Below are positions 1 through 9,252 of a DNA stretch of 64,000 nucleotides, one piece after another (positions within the stretch are counted from its first letter, which is position 1; each line of letters starts with the position of its first letter). The translations under genes were made by a program, and so were the position numbers. The DNA lies in assembly GCF_019343495.1 (NCBI RefSeq), contig NZ_CP072549.1, positions 1 to 64,000 on the forward strand, read 5' to 3'. The stretch is from Acinetobacter lwoffii (GTDB taxonomy: Bacteria; Pseudomonadota; Gammaproteobacteria; Pseudomonadales; Moraxellaceae). The notes beneath the pieces are model-generated. The model did not search any database. It saw nothing but the letters and a program-made list of their open reading frames with translations, and had not been told where the DNA came from.

Positions 1-127
1 TACCCACCAGTAGGAATGTGGTAGAATATTGCTTAATTGTAGGGCCGTTGATACGGCTAATTGTTTGACGCAATTTTTTATTGATCCAAGTAATGCTTTT
101 TATGACACCGATGTTGCACAATAGCAT
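1..127 (-). CDS. possible 5' end of a divergent gene, cut by the window edge
   Basis: The minus strand is open from an ATG at 125-127 to the window edge (about 42 codons). A TTG further in could also be the start. The visible residues end in a hydrophobic run (ending FLLVG) that could open a signal peptide. A gene diverging from hemA would be normal in Acinetobacter, where a TPR-repeat protein is often found there, but too little is present to identify it. The stretch may equally be non-coding upstream sequence of hemA. Confidence 0.22.
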   Translation of the reverse strand, partial: MLLCNIGVIKSITWINKKLRQTISRINGPTIKQYSTTFLLVG

Positions 128-152
128 AAATTTAGTGAAATGATGACCTGAT

Positions 153-1442
153 ATGTCTTTCTTTGCATTGGGTGTCAACCATCAAACTGCCTCTGTAGAA
201 CTGCGCGAACAAGTGGCGTTTAACCCTGAAAAGTTAAGTGCCATTCTTGCCGAGCAAAGCCAACACCCTGAACTGAACGACATGGTGGTGGTGTCTACAT
301 GTAACCGGACCGAAGTTTACGCCATGTCTGACAATGCTGACATGGTGCTGAACTGGCTCGCCCAGAAAAATGGGGTGGATGTCAAACAACTGCAACATCA
401 TGTCTATCGTTATGAAAATGCTCAAGCGGTGACGCATCTGATGCGTGTTGCCAGTGGTCTGGATTCACTGATGCTAGGTGAACCACAAATTCTGGGGCAG
501 GTCAAAACCGCACTTTCTCTGGCCAAAGACTCTCATACCGTTTCGCAAAACCTGAACCGCATTTTTGAATATGCTTTTTATGCCGCTAAACGTGTGCGTT
601 CGGAAACGGCTGTCGGTAGTCATGCGGTCTCGATGGGCTATGCGGTAGCACAACTGGCCTTGCAAGTATTTAGTCATCCGGACAAGCTGACCATTATGAT
701 AGTGGCAGCCGGGGAGATGAACAGTCTGGTGGCCAAACACCTTGCAGAGATGGGGGTGGGCAAGATCATTATCTGTAACCGTACCCGCGAGCGTGCGGAT
801 ATCCTGGCACAGGAAATTGCACATCGGGTTGAGGTCGAAATTATAGGTTTTGATCAGCTTGCAGAAAATCTGCATCGTGCCGATGTCATTTCCAGTTGTA
901 CCGGCAGTTTGCATCAAGTGATCCATTTTACCGATGTAAAGGCTGCACTGAAAAAACGTCGTTACCAGCAGATGCTACTGGTAGATCTGGCCGTGCCACG
1001 TGATATTGATGCCAAAGTAGAAAGCTTGGATGGGGTTTATCTATATGGGGTCGATGACCTGCAAAGCGTGATTGAGGAAAATCTGGCACAGCGCCGTCAA
1101 GCGGCTGTTGAAGCCGAGATCATGGTCAATCAGTTGGCTACAGAACTGATGACCCAGCAAAAGGTCAAACAGGCCGGGGCGACCATTCATGCCTACCGTG
1201 ACCACGGGGAAACATTACGTCAGGAAGAATTGTCACTGGCAATGCAGCGAATTGCCAAGGGCGAAAAGGCAGACATTGTACTGGCCGAGTTTTCGCATCG
1301 CTTAACTCAAAAACTGTTGCATCCAACCTCTATTGTGCTGCGTGAGGCGGCCAAAGCAGAAGATCCTGCCTATTTTGAGCTGTTGCAGGAAGAACTGGGC
1401 AATGTAGTCGCGAAACGTCGTAAATCCAGGCATTCGTTTTAA
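153..1442 (+). CDS. hemA: glutamyl-tRNA reductase
   Basis: Reduces glutamyl-tRNA(Glu) to glutamate-1-semialdehyde with NADPH, the first committed step of C5-pathway tetrapyrrole (haem) synthesis in the cytoplasm. The 429 residues match the family. The catalytic cysteine is C50 in the STCNRTE motif, the conserved GEPQILGQ segment is at about 109-116, the NADPH-binding Rossmann part runs from about 170 to 310 (with CNRTRERA), and a helical dimerisation domain closes the protein. The ATG at 153 gives the usual MxxFALGVNHxTA N-terminus. It is convergent with dnaG and stands alone on its strand here. Confidence 0.97.
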   Translation: MSFFALGVNHQTASVELREQVAFNPEKLSAILAEQSQHPELNDMVVVSTCNRTEVYAMSDNADMVLNWLAQKNGVDVKQLQHHVYRYENAQAVTHLMRVASGLDSLMLGEPQILGQVKTALSLAKDSHTVSQNLNRIFEYAFYAAKRVRSETAVGSHAVSMGYAVAQLALQVFSHPDKLTIMIVAAGEMNSLVAKHLAEMGVGKIIICNRTRERADILAQEIAHRVEVEIIGFDQLAENLHRADVISSCTGSLHQVIHFTDVKAALKKRRYQQMLLVDLAVPRDIDAKVESLDGVYLYGVDDLQSVIEENLAQRRQAAVEAEIMVNQLATELMTQQKVKQAGATIHAYRDHGETLRQEELSLAMQRIAKGEKADIVLAEFSHRLTQKLLHPTSIVLREAAKAEDPAYFELLQEELGNVVAKRRKSRHSF

Positions 1443-1581
1443 TCAGCATGATGAGAAGCTTGGTTCTTTGCTGATTTGTACTTCAACATAAAACCCAGCC
1501 TGATTATTTGAGAAAATTATAAATAATAATGTGAGCTAGCAGTGACTTCATTGGATTCAAAAGAATCAATAATTTGAAAAA

Positions 1582-3504
1582 TTAATCTTCTAACAGGGTC
1601 ATTGAGCGTTTGCGGTCAATCTCATAAATCTGCATTTTCAGGTTTTTCATTTCTGCAATACTGTTAAATTTCTTGGATTTAATCTTGTTTTTTAAACACT
1701 GATATTGCAGCTTGGTTGAAAAATCAGCCGCGAGCTTATCGGCCTGTTCCGGCGATGAGGTGTAATCGCTGACATTGGCATGCTGCAGAATATGCTGCAG
1801 TTCATGATGATGGGCTGCGCAGGCACCGAGCACATAATAGATCGACAGTTCAGGATCATCCGGCAAGTCATCAAAAATCACATTCAGAATATTCAAAATC
1901 TTAAACAGCAACTGATCTTCCGCTACTAGCGCGCGCAGTGGTTCAAAATGAATATACAGATAAGGATGATTCATCAAGATCGCAATCACATATTCTTCAG
2001 CATCAATTTTGGTACTAAAGCTTAAAGATGCATCTGTATTGACCTTAGGTTGCCATTTACGATTAAAGCCCAGTTTTTCGCGGAAAAATTGCTGCAGCAG
2101 ATAACGGAAGGAGCCGTGTTTGGGCAGTAATTCGGTCAGATTTTTTAGTTCACCCATAACCTGACTCTTGCCTTCTGGGGTGGTGATATCCTGATTTTGG
2201 GTCAGATGGGCAAACACGAAGTCCGACATCAACGGTGCCTGATCCAGCAAGCGTCTGAAGTTTTCTATCCCTTCACGGCGGATCAATGAATCTGGGTCAT
2301 GGTCAGCGGGCAAAACAAAGAACTTCAGCTCTCGGCCATCATTCAGCAGGGGCAGGGCAATGTCCAAGGTACGGCGCGCTGCTTTTTGACCGGCAGCATC
2401 CCCATCAAAGGCAATGGTCAGCCGGTTGCTCTGCTTGAACAGAATATTCAGGTGGTCGGTATTACTCGCTGTGCCTAAAGTCGCCACTGCGCCATGAATG
2501 CCATATTGCTGAAGCGCAATCACATCCATATAGCCTTCGACCATCAGCCATTCTTGGGCTTTCTGTTTGCGGCCCTCATAGAGGCCATACAGCAACTGGT
2601 TTTTATGGAAGACCTCAGAATCTGGCGAGTTGATATATTTAGGCTTAATCTCGTCATTCAGGGCACGGCCGCCAAAACCAACTACACGACCCTTGGTATC
2701 ACGGATCGGGAAAATCACCCGTTCACGCAGCAGATCAAAATCACGGCCACTGTCGCTGGTACGAATCAGACCTAAAAGTTTTAAGCCTTCAATATCCTGA
2801 GGAAAGGCTTTTTCCAGATGTTGCCAGTCTTCGGGCGCATAGCCTAAGCGCCAATAGGCAATGGTTTCTGCAGTCAGACCACGCTGTTTAAAGTATTGCT
2901 GGGCACTCGGGCTGTTGGGTAACTGGCGTTCATAGAACTGTGCAATATTTTCCAGCAGGTCGTAGAGATTACCGTCTTGCTGAACTTCTGCCATGGGCAG
3001 GTGTTCAAAAGAAGCAAAAGGGTCACCATAAAAATCCTGTTCGACTGCCTGAAACTCTGCAAATGGGTCAAAACTCGCCGTAGATGCAGCACTATTATTT
3101 TCTGTTACTGCATTATTTTGTTGCGGCTGAGCTTGTGGTGCCGCTTGAGCAGGCGCAATTTTGAGCTTGGCTGCTTCACGTTTATATTTTAATTTATTGG
3201 AATCGGTGTTGTCTTTAGGCAGTTCGATACCGGTCTGACTGGACAGGTCTTTCATCACTTCGACGAAATTACGGCTGCCAATATCCATTAAAAAACGGAT
3301 GGCATTGCCATTAGCCTGACAGCCAAAACAGTGAAAATACTGTTTGTCACGATAGACGTGGAAAGATGGTGATTTTTCCTGATGAAAAGGGCAGCAGCCT
3401 GAATAGGTACGGCCCGTTTTTTTCAGTTTTACGAATTGACCAATCACATCGACAATATCGGTGCGATCGAGAATCTGATCAATCGTATGTTGAGGAATGG
3501 CCAT
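1582..3504 (-). CDS. dnaG: DNA primase
   Basis: Makes the RNA primers for leading- and lagging-strand synthesis, working with the DnaB helicase. The N-terminal CHC2 zinc ribbon is visible (C38, H41, C59, C62). The RNA-polymerase core follows, with the ERVIFPIRD segment and TOPRIM motifs EGYMDV and FDGDAAG near the middle, then a C-terminal helicase-binding region. At 640 residues it is longer than the E. coli protein (581). The excess is mostly an Ala/Gln/Asn/Ser-rich linker at about 115-165 between zinc domain and polymerase core. The start follows the usual MAIPQHTIDQIL opening. The usual rpsU and rpoD neighbours are absent; bamD lies upstream on the same strand behind a hairpin. Confidence 0.97.
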   Translation of the reverse strand: MAIPQHTIDQILDRTDIVDVIGQFVKLKKTGRTYSGCCPFHQEKSPSFHVYRDKQYFHCFGCQANGNAIRFLMDIGSRNFVEVMKDLSSQTGIELPKDNTDSNKLKYKREAAKLKIAPAQAAPQAQPQQNNAVTENNSAASTASFDPFAEFQAVEQDFYGDPFASFEHLPMAEVQQDGNLYDLLENIAQFYERQLPNSPSAQQYFKQRGLTAETIAYWRLGYAPEDWQHLEKAFPQDIEGLKLLGLIRTSDSGRDFDLLRERVIFPIRDTKGRVVGFGGRALNDEIKPKYINSPDSEVFHKNQLLYGLYEGRKQKAQEWLMVEGYMDVIALQQYGIHGAVATLGTASNTDHLNILFKQSNRLTIAFDGDAAGQKAARRTLDIALPLLNDGRELKFFVLPADHDPDSLIRREGIENFRRLLDQAPLMSDFVFAHLTQNQDITTPEGKSQVMGELKNLTELLPKHGSFRYLLQQFFREKLGFNRKWQPKVNTDASLSFSTKIDAEEYVIAILMNHPYLYIHFEPLRALVAEDQLLFKILNILNVIFDDLPDDPELSIYYVLGACAAHHHELQHILQHANVSDYTSSPEQADKLAADFSTKLQYQCLKNKIKSKKFNSIAEMKNLKMQIYEIDRKRSMTLLED

Positions 3505-3643
3505 GGTCTGCTGAGCTTCTCGTGCTGGTATCTAAGGTCTAAATCACTGAAAAAATGAAAATAGTCTAGTTGGACATTGAATATTTCAAGTTCCTTTGTA
3601 TACCTTTTGCACGTTTTGTTCAAGCCTGGGCAAGACAACGCAA

Positions 3644-3669
3644 AAGGGCAAGTATGATACCTTGCCCTT
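3644..3669 (-). terminator. terminator downstream of bamD
   Basis: On the minus strand a 9-bp stem (AAGGGCAAG/CTTGCCCTT) with an 8-nt loop runs into a short T-rich tail. It separates bamD from dnaG. The T-run is weak, so termination may be partial. Confidence 0.6.
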
Positions 3670-3729
3670 GAGGAAAATGCACCTGTAAAGCGCTGTCTTA
3701 TTTGCTGATGCTGCCGGCCTTCTTTAGCT

Positions 3730-4695
3730 TTATTCAGCCGTTTTAGGACGATCCAGCAAACCAAATGAAATGCGATTGGTGATGCTGCGCTTTTCAGTTT
3801 CTGGTGCATCTGACTGTGCATCGGTGTCGGTTACAGTTTTGGCTTCTTTACCGAAAATACCCAGTGTCGCGCGGTTAAAGAAGCTGCCTTCACTACGTGC
3901 TGCACGCAGATTTACCGTCCCATCTGATTTCACCAGATTCGGATAATTCAGCTTTAATACATCCACATATTGCTGAGAAGTTGCTTTATCACCTAGCTGA
4001 GCATAACCATAAGCAACCGTTGCCAGTGCTTCCGGAATCTGCGGAGTTTGAGGATAATGCTCAATCACCCACAAGCCACGTTCAACTGCTGCCAGATACG
4101 CCTTACGTTTGATGTTAAAACGTGCTGCGTTCATTTCATGCTCAGCCAGTTCCTGGCCGATAAACTGCATACGTTGTGCTGCATCGACTGCATAAGTACT
4201 CGATGGATAGCGACGAATGAAATCAACAAAATTCTGGTAAGCCACTTTCAGGTAGCTGACATCACGATGCGACTGTTTCAGCGAGGTATAACGCAGCAGG
4301 CCGTTATAGTTCTGTTCCATATTGGCGACACCGCGTACATAGTAGGCATAGTCGACATTTGGATGTTGCGGGTTCAGACGGATAAAACGCTCTGCCAGTG
4401 CAACCGCACCTTCATAATCTTTTTGCTGGAATTTCACATATAACAGTTCCAGTTGCGCTTGCGGGGCATACTGACTGGTCGGGAAATAAGTTTCCAGCGC
4501 TTCTAACTGTTTTGCTGCATCGGTATATTGATTACGATCTAGCGCTTTCTGTGCTTTTTGAATATAAACCTGTTCGCTAGATTCCGGACCTTTATCCACG
4601 ACTTCTTTTTTTGGATTACTGCTACAGCCTACCATTGCCGATGCAATGCCTAATGTCACAGCAAGCATTGTCATTTTATAATGTGGTAGCGACAT
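3730..4695 (-). CDS. bamD: outer membrane assembly lipoprotein BamD
   Basis: Essential lipoprotein of the BAM complex, which folds beta-barrel proteins into the outer membrane. A lipoprotein signal peptide ends in VGC with the lipidated cysteine at residue 24. TPR-like repeats of the YfiO/ComL type follow (for example AQKALDRNQYTDAAKQLEALETYFP and LELLYVKF regions). The 321 residues exceed the roughly 245 of E. coli BamD. The extra part is a C-terminal tail of about 60 residues rich in Thr, Asp and basic residues. It diverges from rluD with 71 bp between starts, the common bamD/rluD arrangement in gammaproteobacteria. Confidence 0.93.
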   Translation of the reverse strand: MSLPHYKMTMLAVTLGIASAMVGCSSNPKKEVVDKGPESSEQVYIQKAQKALDRNQYTDAAKQLEALETYFPTSQYAPQAQLELLYVKFQQKDYEGAVALAERFIRLNPQHPNVDYAYYVRGVANMEQNYNGLLRYTSLKQSHRDVSYLKVAYQNFVDFIRRYPSSTYAVDAAQRMQFIGQELAEHEMNAARFNIKRKAYLAAVERGLWVIEHYPQTPQIPEALATVAYGYAQLGDKATSQQYVDVLKLNYPNLVKSDGTVNLRAARSEGSFFNRATLGIFGKEAKTVTDTDAQSDAPETEKRSITNRISFGLLDRPKTAE

Positions 4696-4766
4696 AAAAA
4701 TTCCTCTGTTAATACGGGCAATGAGCTACAATTGCACTATTAAACCACTTTTGTCTGAATGAGCAA

Positions 4767-5819
4767 ATGAGTCAAGCACAATCTTCCAATTCTAATATCC
4801 CTGATACTGATTTCAATTTACTTGAAGATTCTGAGGATGCAGATAACCATACTTCAGAAGCAACTGCAACACGTTTATCGTTGCAATTTCAACTGGATGA
4901 AACTTATATCGGGCAACGGATCGACCAGATTGCCGCAATGGTCTGGAGCGATTTTTCTCGAGAAAAATTAAAGCAATGGATTAAAGATGGCAATTTATTG
5001 GTGAATGGTCAACCGGTTAAGCCGAAATTTAAAAGTGATGGTTTTGAAACCCTGACTTTAAATGTTGAGCTTGAAGCGCAAACGCGCAGTCTGCCGGAAG
5101 ATATTCCACTGGATATCATCTATGAAGATGATGACATTATTGTCATCAATAAACCTGTAGGCATGGTAGTGCATCCGGGCGCTGGCAATAGTTCTGGCAC
5201 CTTGGTGAATGCTTTATTGCATCACTATCCGAAATCAGCTGAACTGGCGCGTGCAGGTCTGGTACATCGTATCGATAAAGACACCAGCGGTCTGTTAGTC
5301 GTCGCCAAAAATCTGGAAGCACAATTTGCCTTAAGCAAACAGCTTGAGAAAAAATCAGTATATCGCCTGTATGACTTGGTGGTTTACGGCAATATTATTG
5401 CTGGCGGTACCATTGATGAACCAATCAAACGCCATCCGGTGGATCGTGTGAAAATGACCGTACTTCCAGGTGGTAAAGACGCGGTGACGCATTACAATGT
5501 CAAAGAGCGTTTCCAGCATTTTACCCGTGTTCAAGCCCGTCTGGAAACTGGACGTACCCATCAGATCCGTGTGCATTTTAGCTATATCGGCTTTGGCTTG
5601 GTGGGCGATCAGGTGTATATGCCACGTGTCCGTATGCCTGCAGGTGCATCGCAATTATTAGATGATACTTTGCGTGGCTTCAAGCGTCAGGCTTTGCATG
5701 CTGTACAACTCGGTCTGACCCATCCGCGTACCAAAGAAGAAATGACCTTTGAAGCACCGTGGCCGGAAGACTTTACCAATCTGGTTGAAGTGCTGCGTAC
5801 CGAAAACAAAGCCTATTAA
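4767..5819 (+). CDS. rluD: 23S rRNA pseudouridine synthase RluD family
   Basis: Forms pseudouridines in helix 69 of 23S rRNA (positions 1911/1915/1917 in E. coli numbering). An N-terminal S4-type RNA-binding domain lies at about 45-100, and the catalytic domain carries HRIDKDTSGLL with the catalytic aspartate at D170. The protein is 350 residues, with about 35 acidic/polar residues added before the S4 domain. RluD rather than RluC is inferred from the divergent bamD and the downstream pgeF, a widely conserved trio. pgeF starts 37 bp after the stop, so they are probably co-transcribed. Confidence 0.93.
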   Translation: MSQAQSSNSNIPDTDFNLLEDSEDADNHTSEATATRLSLQFQLDETYIGQRIDQIAAMVWSDFSREKLKQWIKDGNLLVNGQPVKPKFKSDGFETLTLNVELEAQTRSLPEDIPLDIIYEDDDIIVINKPVGMVVHPGAGNSSGTLVNALLHHYPKSAELARAGLVHRIDKDTSGLLVVAKNLEAQFALSKQLEKKSVYRLYDLVVYGNIIAGGTIDEPIKRHPVDRVKMTVLPGGKDAVTHYNVKERFQHFTRVQARLETGRTHQIRVHFSYIGFGLVGDQVYMPRVRMPAGASQLLDDTLRGFKRQALHAVQLGLTHPRTKEEMTFEAPWPEDFTNLVEVLRTENKAY

Positions 5820-5856
5820 TCTTTTTATTTAGCTCGCGTCAAAGCAAGGAATCGAG

Positions 5857-6597
5857 ATGCAATTTGTACCAGGACTTCCACAAGGTGTATATGTAGGCCA
5901 GACTCGCGTTCACCATGCGAAAGTACAGCCATCAGCACAGCCTGAGCTTGCAGGTTTTAATCTGGCCTTGCATGTGCAGGATGATGCGCAACGGGTACAA
6001 CAGCATCGTATGGCTTTATTGCGGGATTTCGCTGCCTTTGGCGTAGATAAAATTACCTGGATGACCCAGACGCATAGCACCATTTGTCATAGCATTAATG
6101 AGCAGATGCCATTTACCGCACTGGTCGGAGATGGTCTGGTGACGCAGCGCAAGGCGCATGCCTTGATGATGATGACTGCAGACTGTTTACCTGTGGTAAT
6201 GGGGAATGCGAAAGGTACGGAAGTTGCCAATTTGCATGCTGGTTGGCGTGGTCTGGCGGGTGGAATTGTTGAAAATACCATTGCCGCCATGCAAACTCCG
6301 CCGACTTGGGCCTGGCTCGGGGCAGCAATTAGCCAGCCGTGTTTTGAAATTGGTGCTGAAGTAAAAGCAGCTTTTTGCGGTAAATATCCTGAACTGGACA
6401 GTGCATTTCAGGCCGGTGAACAGGCAGGTAAATATTATGCCGACCTGTATGCGATTGCGCGTTATATCTTGCAGCAACACGGGGTAAATACTGTTCTAGG
6501 TGGGGATCAGTGTTCTTATCGTCAAGCAGAGGAATACTTTTCTTATCGCCGTGAGCCAAAAACAGGGCGTATGGCGACATTCGTGTTTATGGCATGA
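5857..6597 (+). CDS. pgeF: peptidoglycan editing factor / multicopper-oxidase-like YfiH
   Basis: DUF152/YfiH family. Members hydrolyse or oxidise small substrates at a Cu/Zn-type site, and PgeF in E. coli removes mis-incorporated serine from peptidoglycan precursors. The three conserved ligands are visible: H73 (MTQTHST), C110 (TADCLPV) and H127 (NLHAGWRG). Length 246 is typical. It lies in the rluD-pgeF pair. The exact substrate cannot be read from sequence. Confidence 0.9.
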   Translation: MQFVPGLPQGVYVGQTRVHHAKVQPSAQPELAGFNLALHVQDDAQRVQQHRMALLRDFAAFGVDKITWMTQTHSTICHSINEQMPFTALVGDGLVTQRKAHALMMMTADCLPVVMGNAKGTEVANLHAGWRGLAGGIVENTIAAMQTPPTWAWLGAAISQPCFEIGAEVKAAFCGKYPELDSAFQAGEQAGKYYADLYAIARYILQQHGVNTVLGGDQCSYRQAEEYFSYRREPKTGRMATFVFMA

Positions 6598-6637
6598 AAA
6601 TGTTAAACTTAACTGAATTTTTTGGCTTTTGAGCGTT

Positions 6638-7198
6638 ATGTCCCTATCTTCCAAATCTGTTGCGATTGTTTATCACAGTCCTTATGGACACACGGCTAAA
6701 GTGGCAAATTTTATTGCCGATGGTGCACGGGAAACCGGTGTTCATGTGCATATGATGAATGTCGAACATATAGACTGGGATGTACTGGACGCCGCCGATG
6801 CAATTATCTTTGGTTGTCCGACCTATATGGGCAGTCTGACCTCTGCCATGAAGCTGTTTATGGAGCAGTCTTCCAAGCGCTGGCTGGCACGTACTTGGCA
6901 GGGAAAACTGGCTGCAGCCTTTACCAATGGTGGCGGACTTAGTGGTGATAAGCTGGCGGTCCTGCAGCAAATCAACCTGTTTGCCATGCAGCACGGTATG
7001 CTATGGAGTGGTTTACCATTGATGCCGACAGGACGTGCAGTGACGGATCTGAACCGGATGTCGAGCTTTTTGGGTTTAATGACCCAGTCGGATAATGCCC
7101 CGGTTGAAGTCACTCCACCTGAGGGCGATTTAAAAACCGCGTTCTGGTTTGGGGAATATATTGCCCTGACTCTGGCAAGACTGGGCGGCAAAGCTTAA
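6638..7198 (+). CDS. flavodoxin-fold NAD(P)H-dependent oxidoreductase (WrbA-like)
   Basis: A 186-residue flavodoxin-fold protein. The N-terminal FMN-phosphate loop is YHSPYGHT, and the FGCPTYMGSLTSAMK segment plus the FTNGGG(L)SGDK loop are typical of the flavodoxin/WrbA quinone reductase group. It is expected to bind FMN and reduce quinones or similar electrophiles in the cytosol, but the substrate is unknown. The ATG at 6638 is preferred over an in-frame TTG at 6629. It lies 40 bp after pgeF and is followed by a terminator. Confidence 0.85.
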   Translation: MSLSSKSVAIVYHSPYGHTAKVANFIADGARETGVHVHMMNVEHIDWDVLDAADAIIFGCPTYMGSLTSAMKLFMEQSSKRWLARTWQGKLAAAFTNGGGLSGDKLAVLQQINLFAMQHGMLWSGLPLMPTGRAVTDLNRMSSFLGLMTQSDNAPVEVTPPEGDLKTAFWFGEYIALTLARLGGKA

Positions 7199-7204
7199 AG
7201 TTAT

Positions 7205-7237
7205 AAAAAAACCTCCAAATGCGGAGGTTTTTTTATA
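7205..7237. terminator. bidirectional terminator between the flavodoxin gene and smpB
   Basis: Hairpin AACCTCC-N5-GGAGGTT flanked by an A-run on the left and T-run on the right, so it can serve both converging genes. Confidence 0.85.
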
Positions 7238-7253
7238 TTCAATTTTTAATCCA

Positions 7254-7733
7254 TTATTTATGGAAAATTCGCGCTTTATCACGTTGCCAGTCACGGTCTT
7301 TTTCGGTGGCACGTTTGTCATGGAGTTGCTTACCTTTCACCAAGGCAATTTCCAGTTTGGCATGTGGGCCTTTCCAGTAGCAGGCCAGTGGAACGCAGGA
7401 ATAGCCTTTCTGGTTAATCGCACCCATCAACTTTTCAATTTCACGGCGATTCAGCAACAGCTTGCGCGTACGGGTGGCTTCAGGCACCACATGGGTCGAA
7501 GCGCTTAACAAGGGCTGAACCTGTGCACCAAACAAGAACGCTTCACCATTTTTAAAGGTAATATAACTTTCTACGATGGTCATGCGACCAGCACGCATTG
7601 ATTTGACTTCCCAGCCTTTTAATGAAAGCCCCGCTTCAAATTTCTCTTCAATAAAATAATCGTGGCGGGCACGTTTATTCAGTGCAATGGTACCGCCATT
7701 ATTTTTTTTTACTACAATAGATGCTTTCGCCAT
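7254..7733 (-). CDS. smpB: SsrA-binding protein SmpB
   Basis: Partner of tmRNA in trans-translation, needed to load tmRNA on stalled ribosomes. The 159 residues contain the SmpB core: an N-terminal [12 protein letters not shown] segment, the [11 protein letters not shown] motif at about 41-51 and the C-terminal Kxxx[11 protein letters not shown] basic tail that enters the mRNA channel. The start at 7733 gives the usual MAK opening. The ssrA gene is not in this window. Confidence 0.96.
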   Translation of the reverse strand: MAKASIVVKKNNGGTIALNKRARHDYFIEEKFEAGLSLKGWEVKSMRAGRMTIVESYITFKNGEAFLFGAQVQPLLSASTHVVPEATRTRKLLLNRREIEKLMGAINQKGYSCVPLACYWKGPHAKLEIALVKGKQLHDKRATEKDRDWQRDKARIFHK

Positions 7734-7854
7734 AATCTGATACTTCCAAACGTGCTGCTATTGTACCGCAACTAGAAATAAGGTGAAGTTTTTTAAATTA
7801 ATGAGGATTATTCACCAAAAAAACAAGTTTTTGCTAAAATAAGATTCTACATAA

Positions 7855-8629
<775 letters not shown>

Positions 8630-8655
8630 TCTCGATATTTGATACTATGCCGCTC

Positions 8656-9032
<377 letters not shown>

Positions 9033-9061
9033 AAATTTTGATCAAACAGCACAATATGGGG

Positions 9062-9090
9062 TTGACGTGATTTACATAAAATCCCATAAT
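9062..9090 (+). promoter_or_regulatory. promoter of tRNA-Met
   Basis: TTGACG (9062-9067), a 17-bp spacer and CATAAT (9085-9090) are followed by a GC-rich discriminator (GCGCGC). That is a strong sigma-70 arrangement with the discriminator typical of stringently controlled stable-RNA genes. Confidence 0.7.
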
Positions 9091-9105
9091 GCGCGCACAG
9101 TTTAA

Positions 9106-9182
9106 GGCTATGTAGCTCAGTTGGTTAGAGCACCGCACTCATAATGCGGGGGTCACAAGTTCAAGTCTCGTCATAGCCACCA
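9106..9182 (+). tRNA. tRNA-Met (CAT), elongator type
   Basis: 77-nt cloverleaf with encoded CCA. The acceptor stem GGCTATG/CATAGCC, anticodon stem CCGCA/TGCGG and loop CTCATAA give anticodon CAT. The overall match to E. coli elongator tRNA-Met (GGCTACGTAGCTCAG start) is stronger than to the lysidine-modified tRNA-Ile2. Confidence 0.93.
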
Positions 9183-9189
9183 TATTCTG

Positions 9190-9221
9190 AAAAAACCCAC
9201 TCCGATTGAGTGGGTTTTTTT
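9190..9221 (+). terminator. terminator after tRNA-Met
   Basis: Stem ACCCACTC/GAGTGGGT with a 5-nt loop, followed by a T-run. Confidence 0.88.
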
Positions 9222-9252
9222 ATGGCTGTAAAAATTAAAATGACTATAATGA

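Noticed and set aside
474..926. 150-residue minus-strand frame inside hemA
   Set aside because: Antisense shadow of a conserved gene; no family features.
3444..3821. 125-residue minus-strand frame between bamD and dnaG
   Set aside because: Overlaps both real genes and the terminator between them in another frame.
9106..9182. tRNA-Ile2 (CAT, lysidine type)
   Set aside because: The acceptor and D-arm sequences match elongator tRNA-Met of E. coli much better than tRNA-Ile2.
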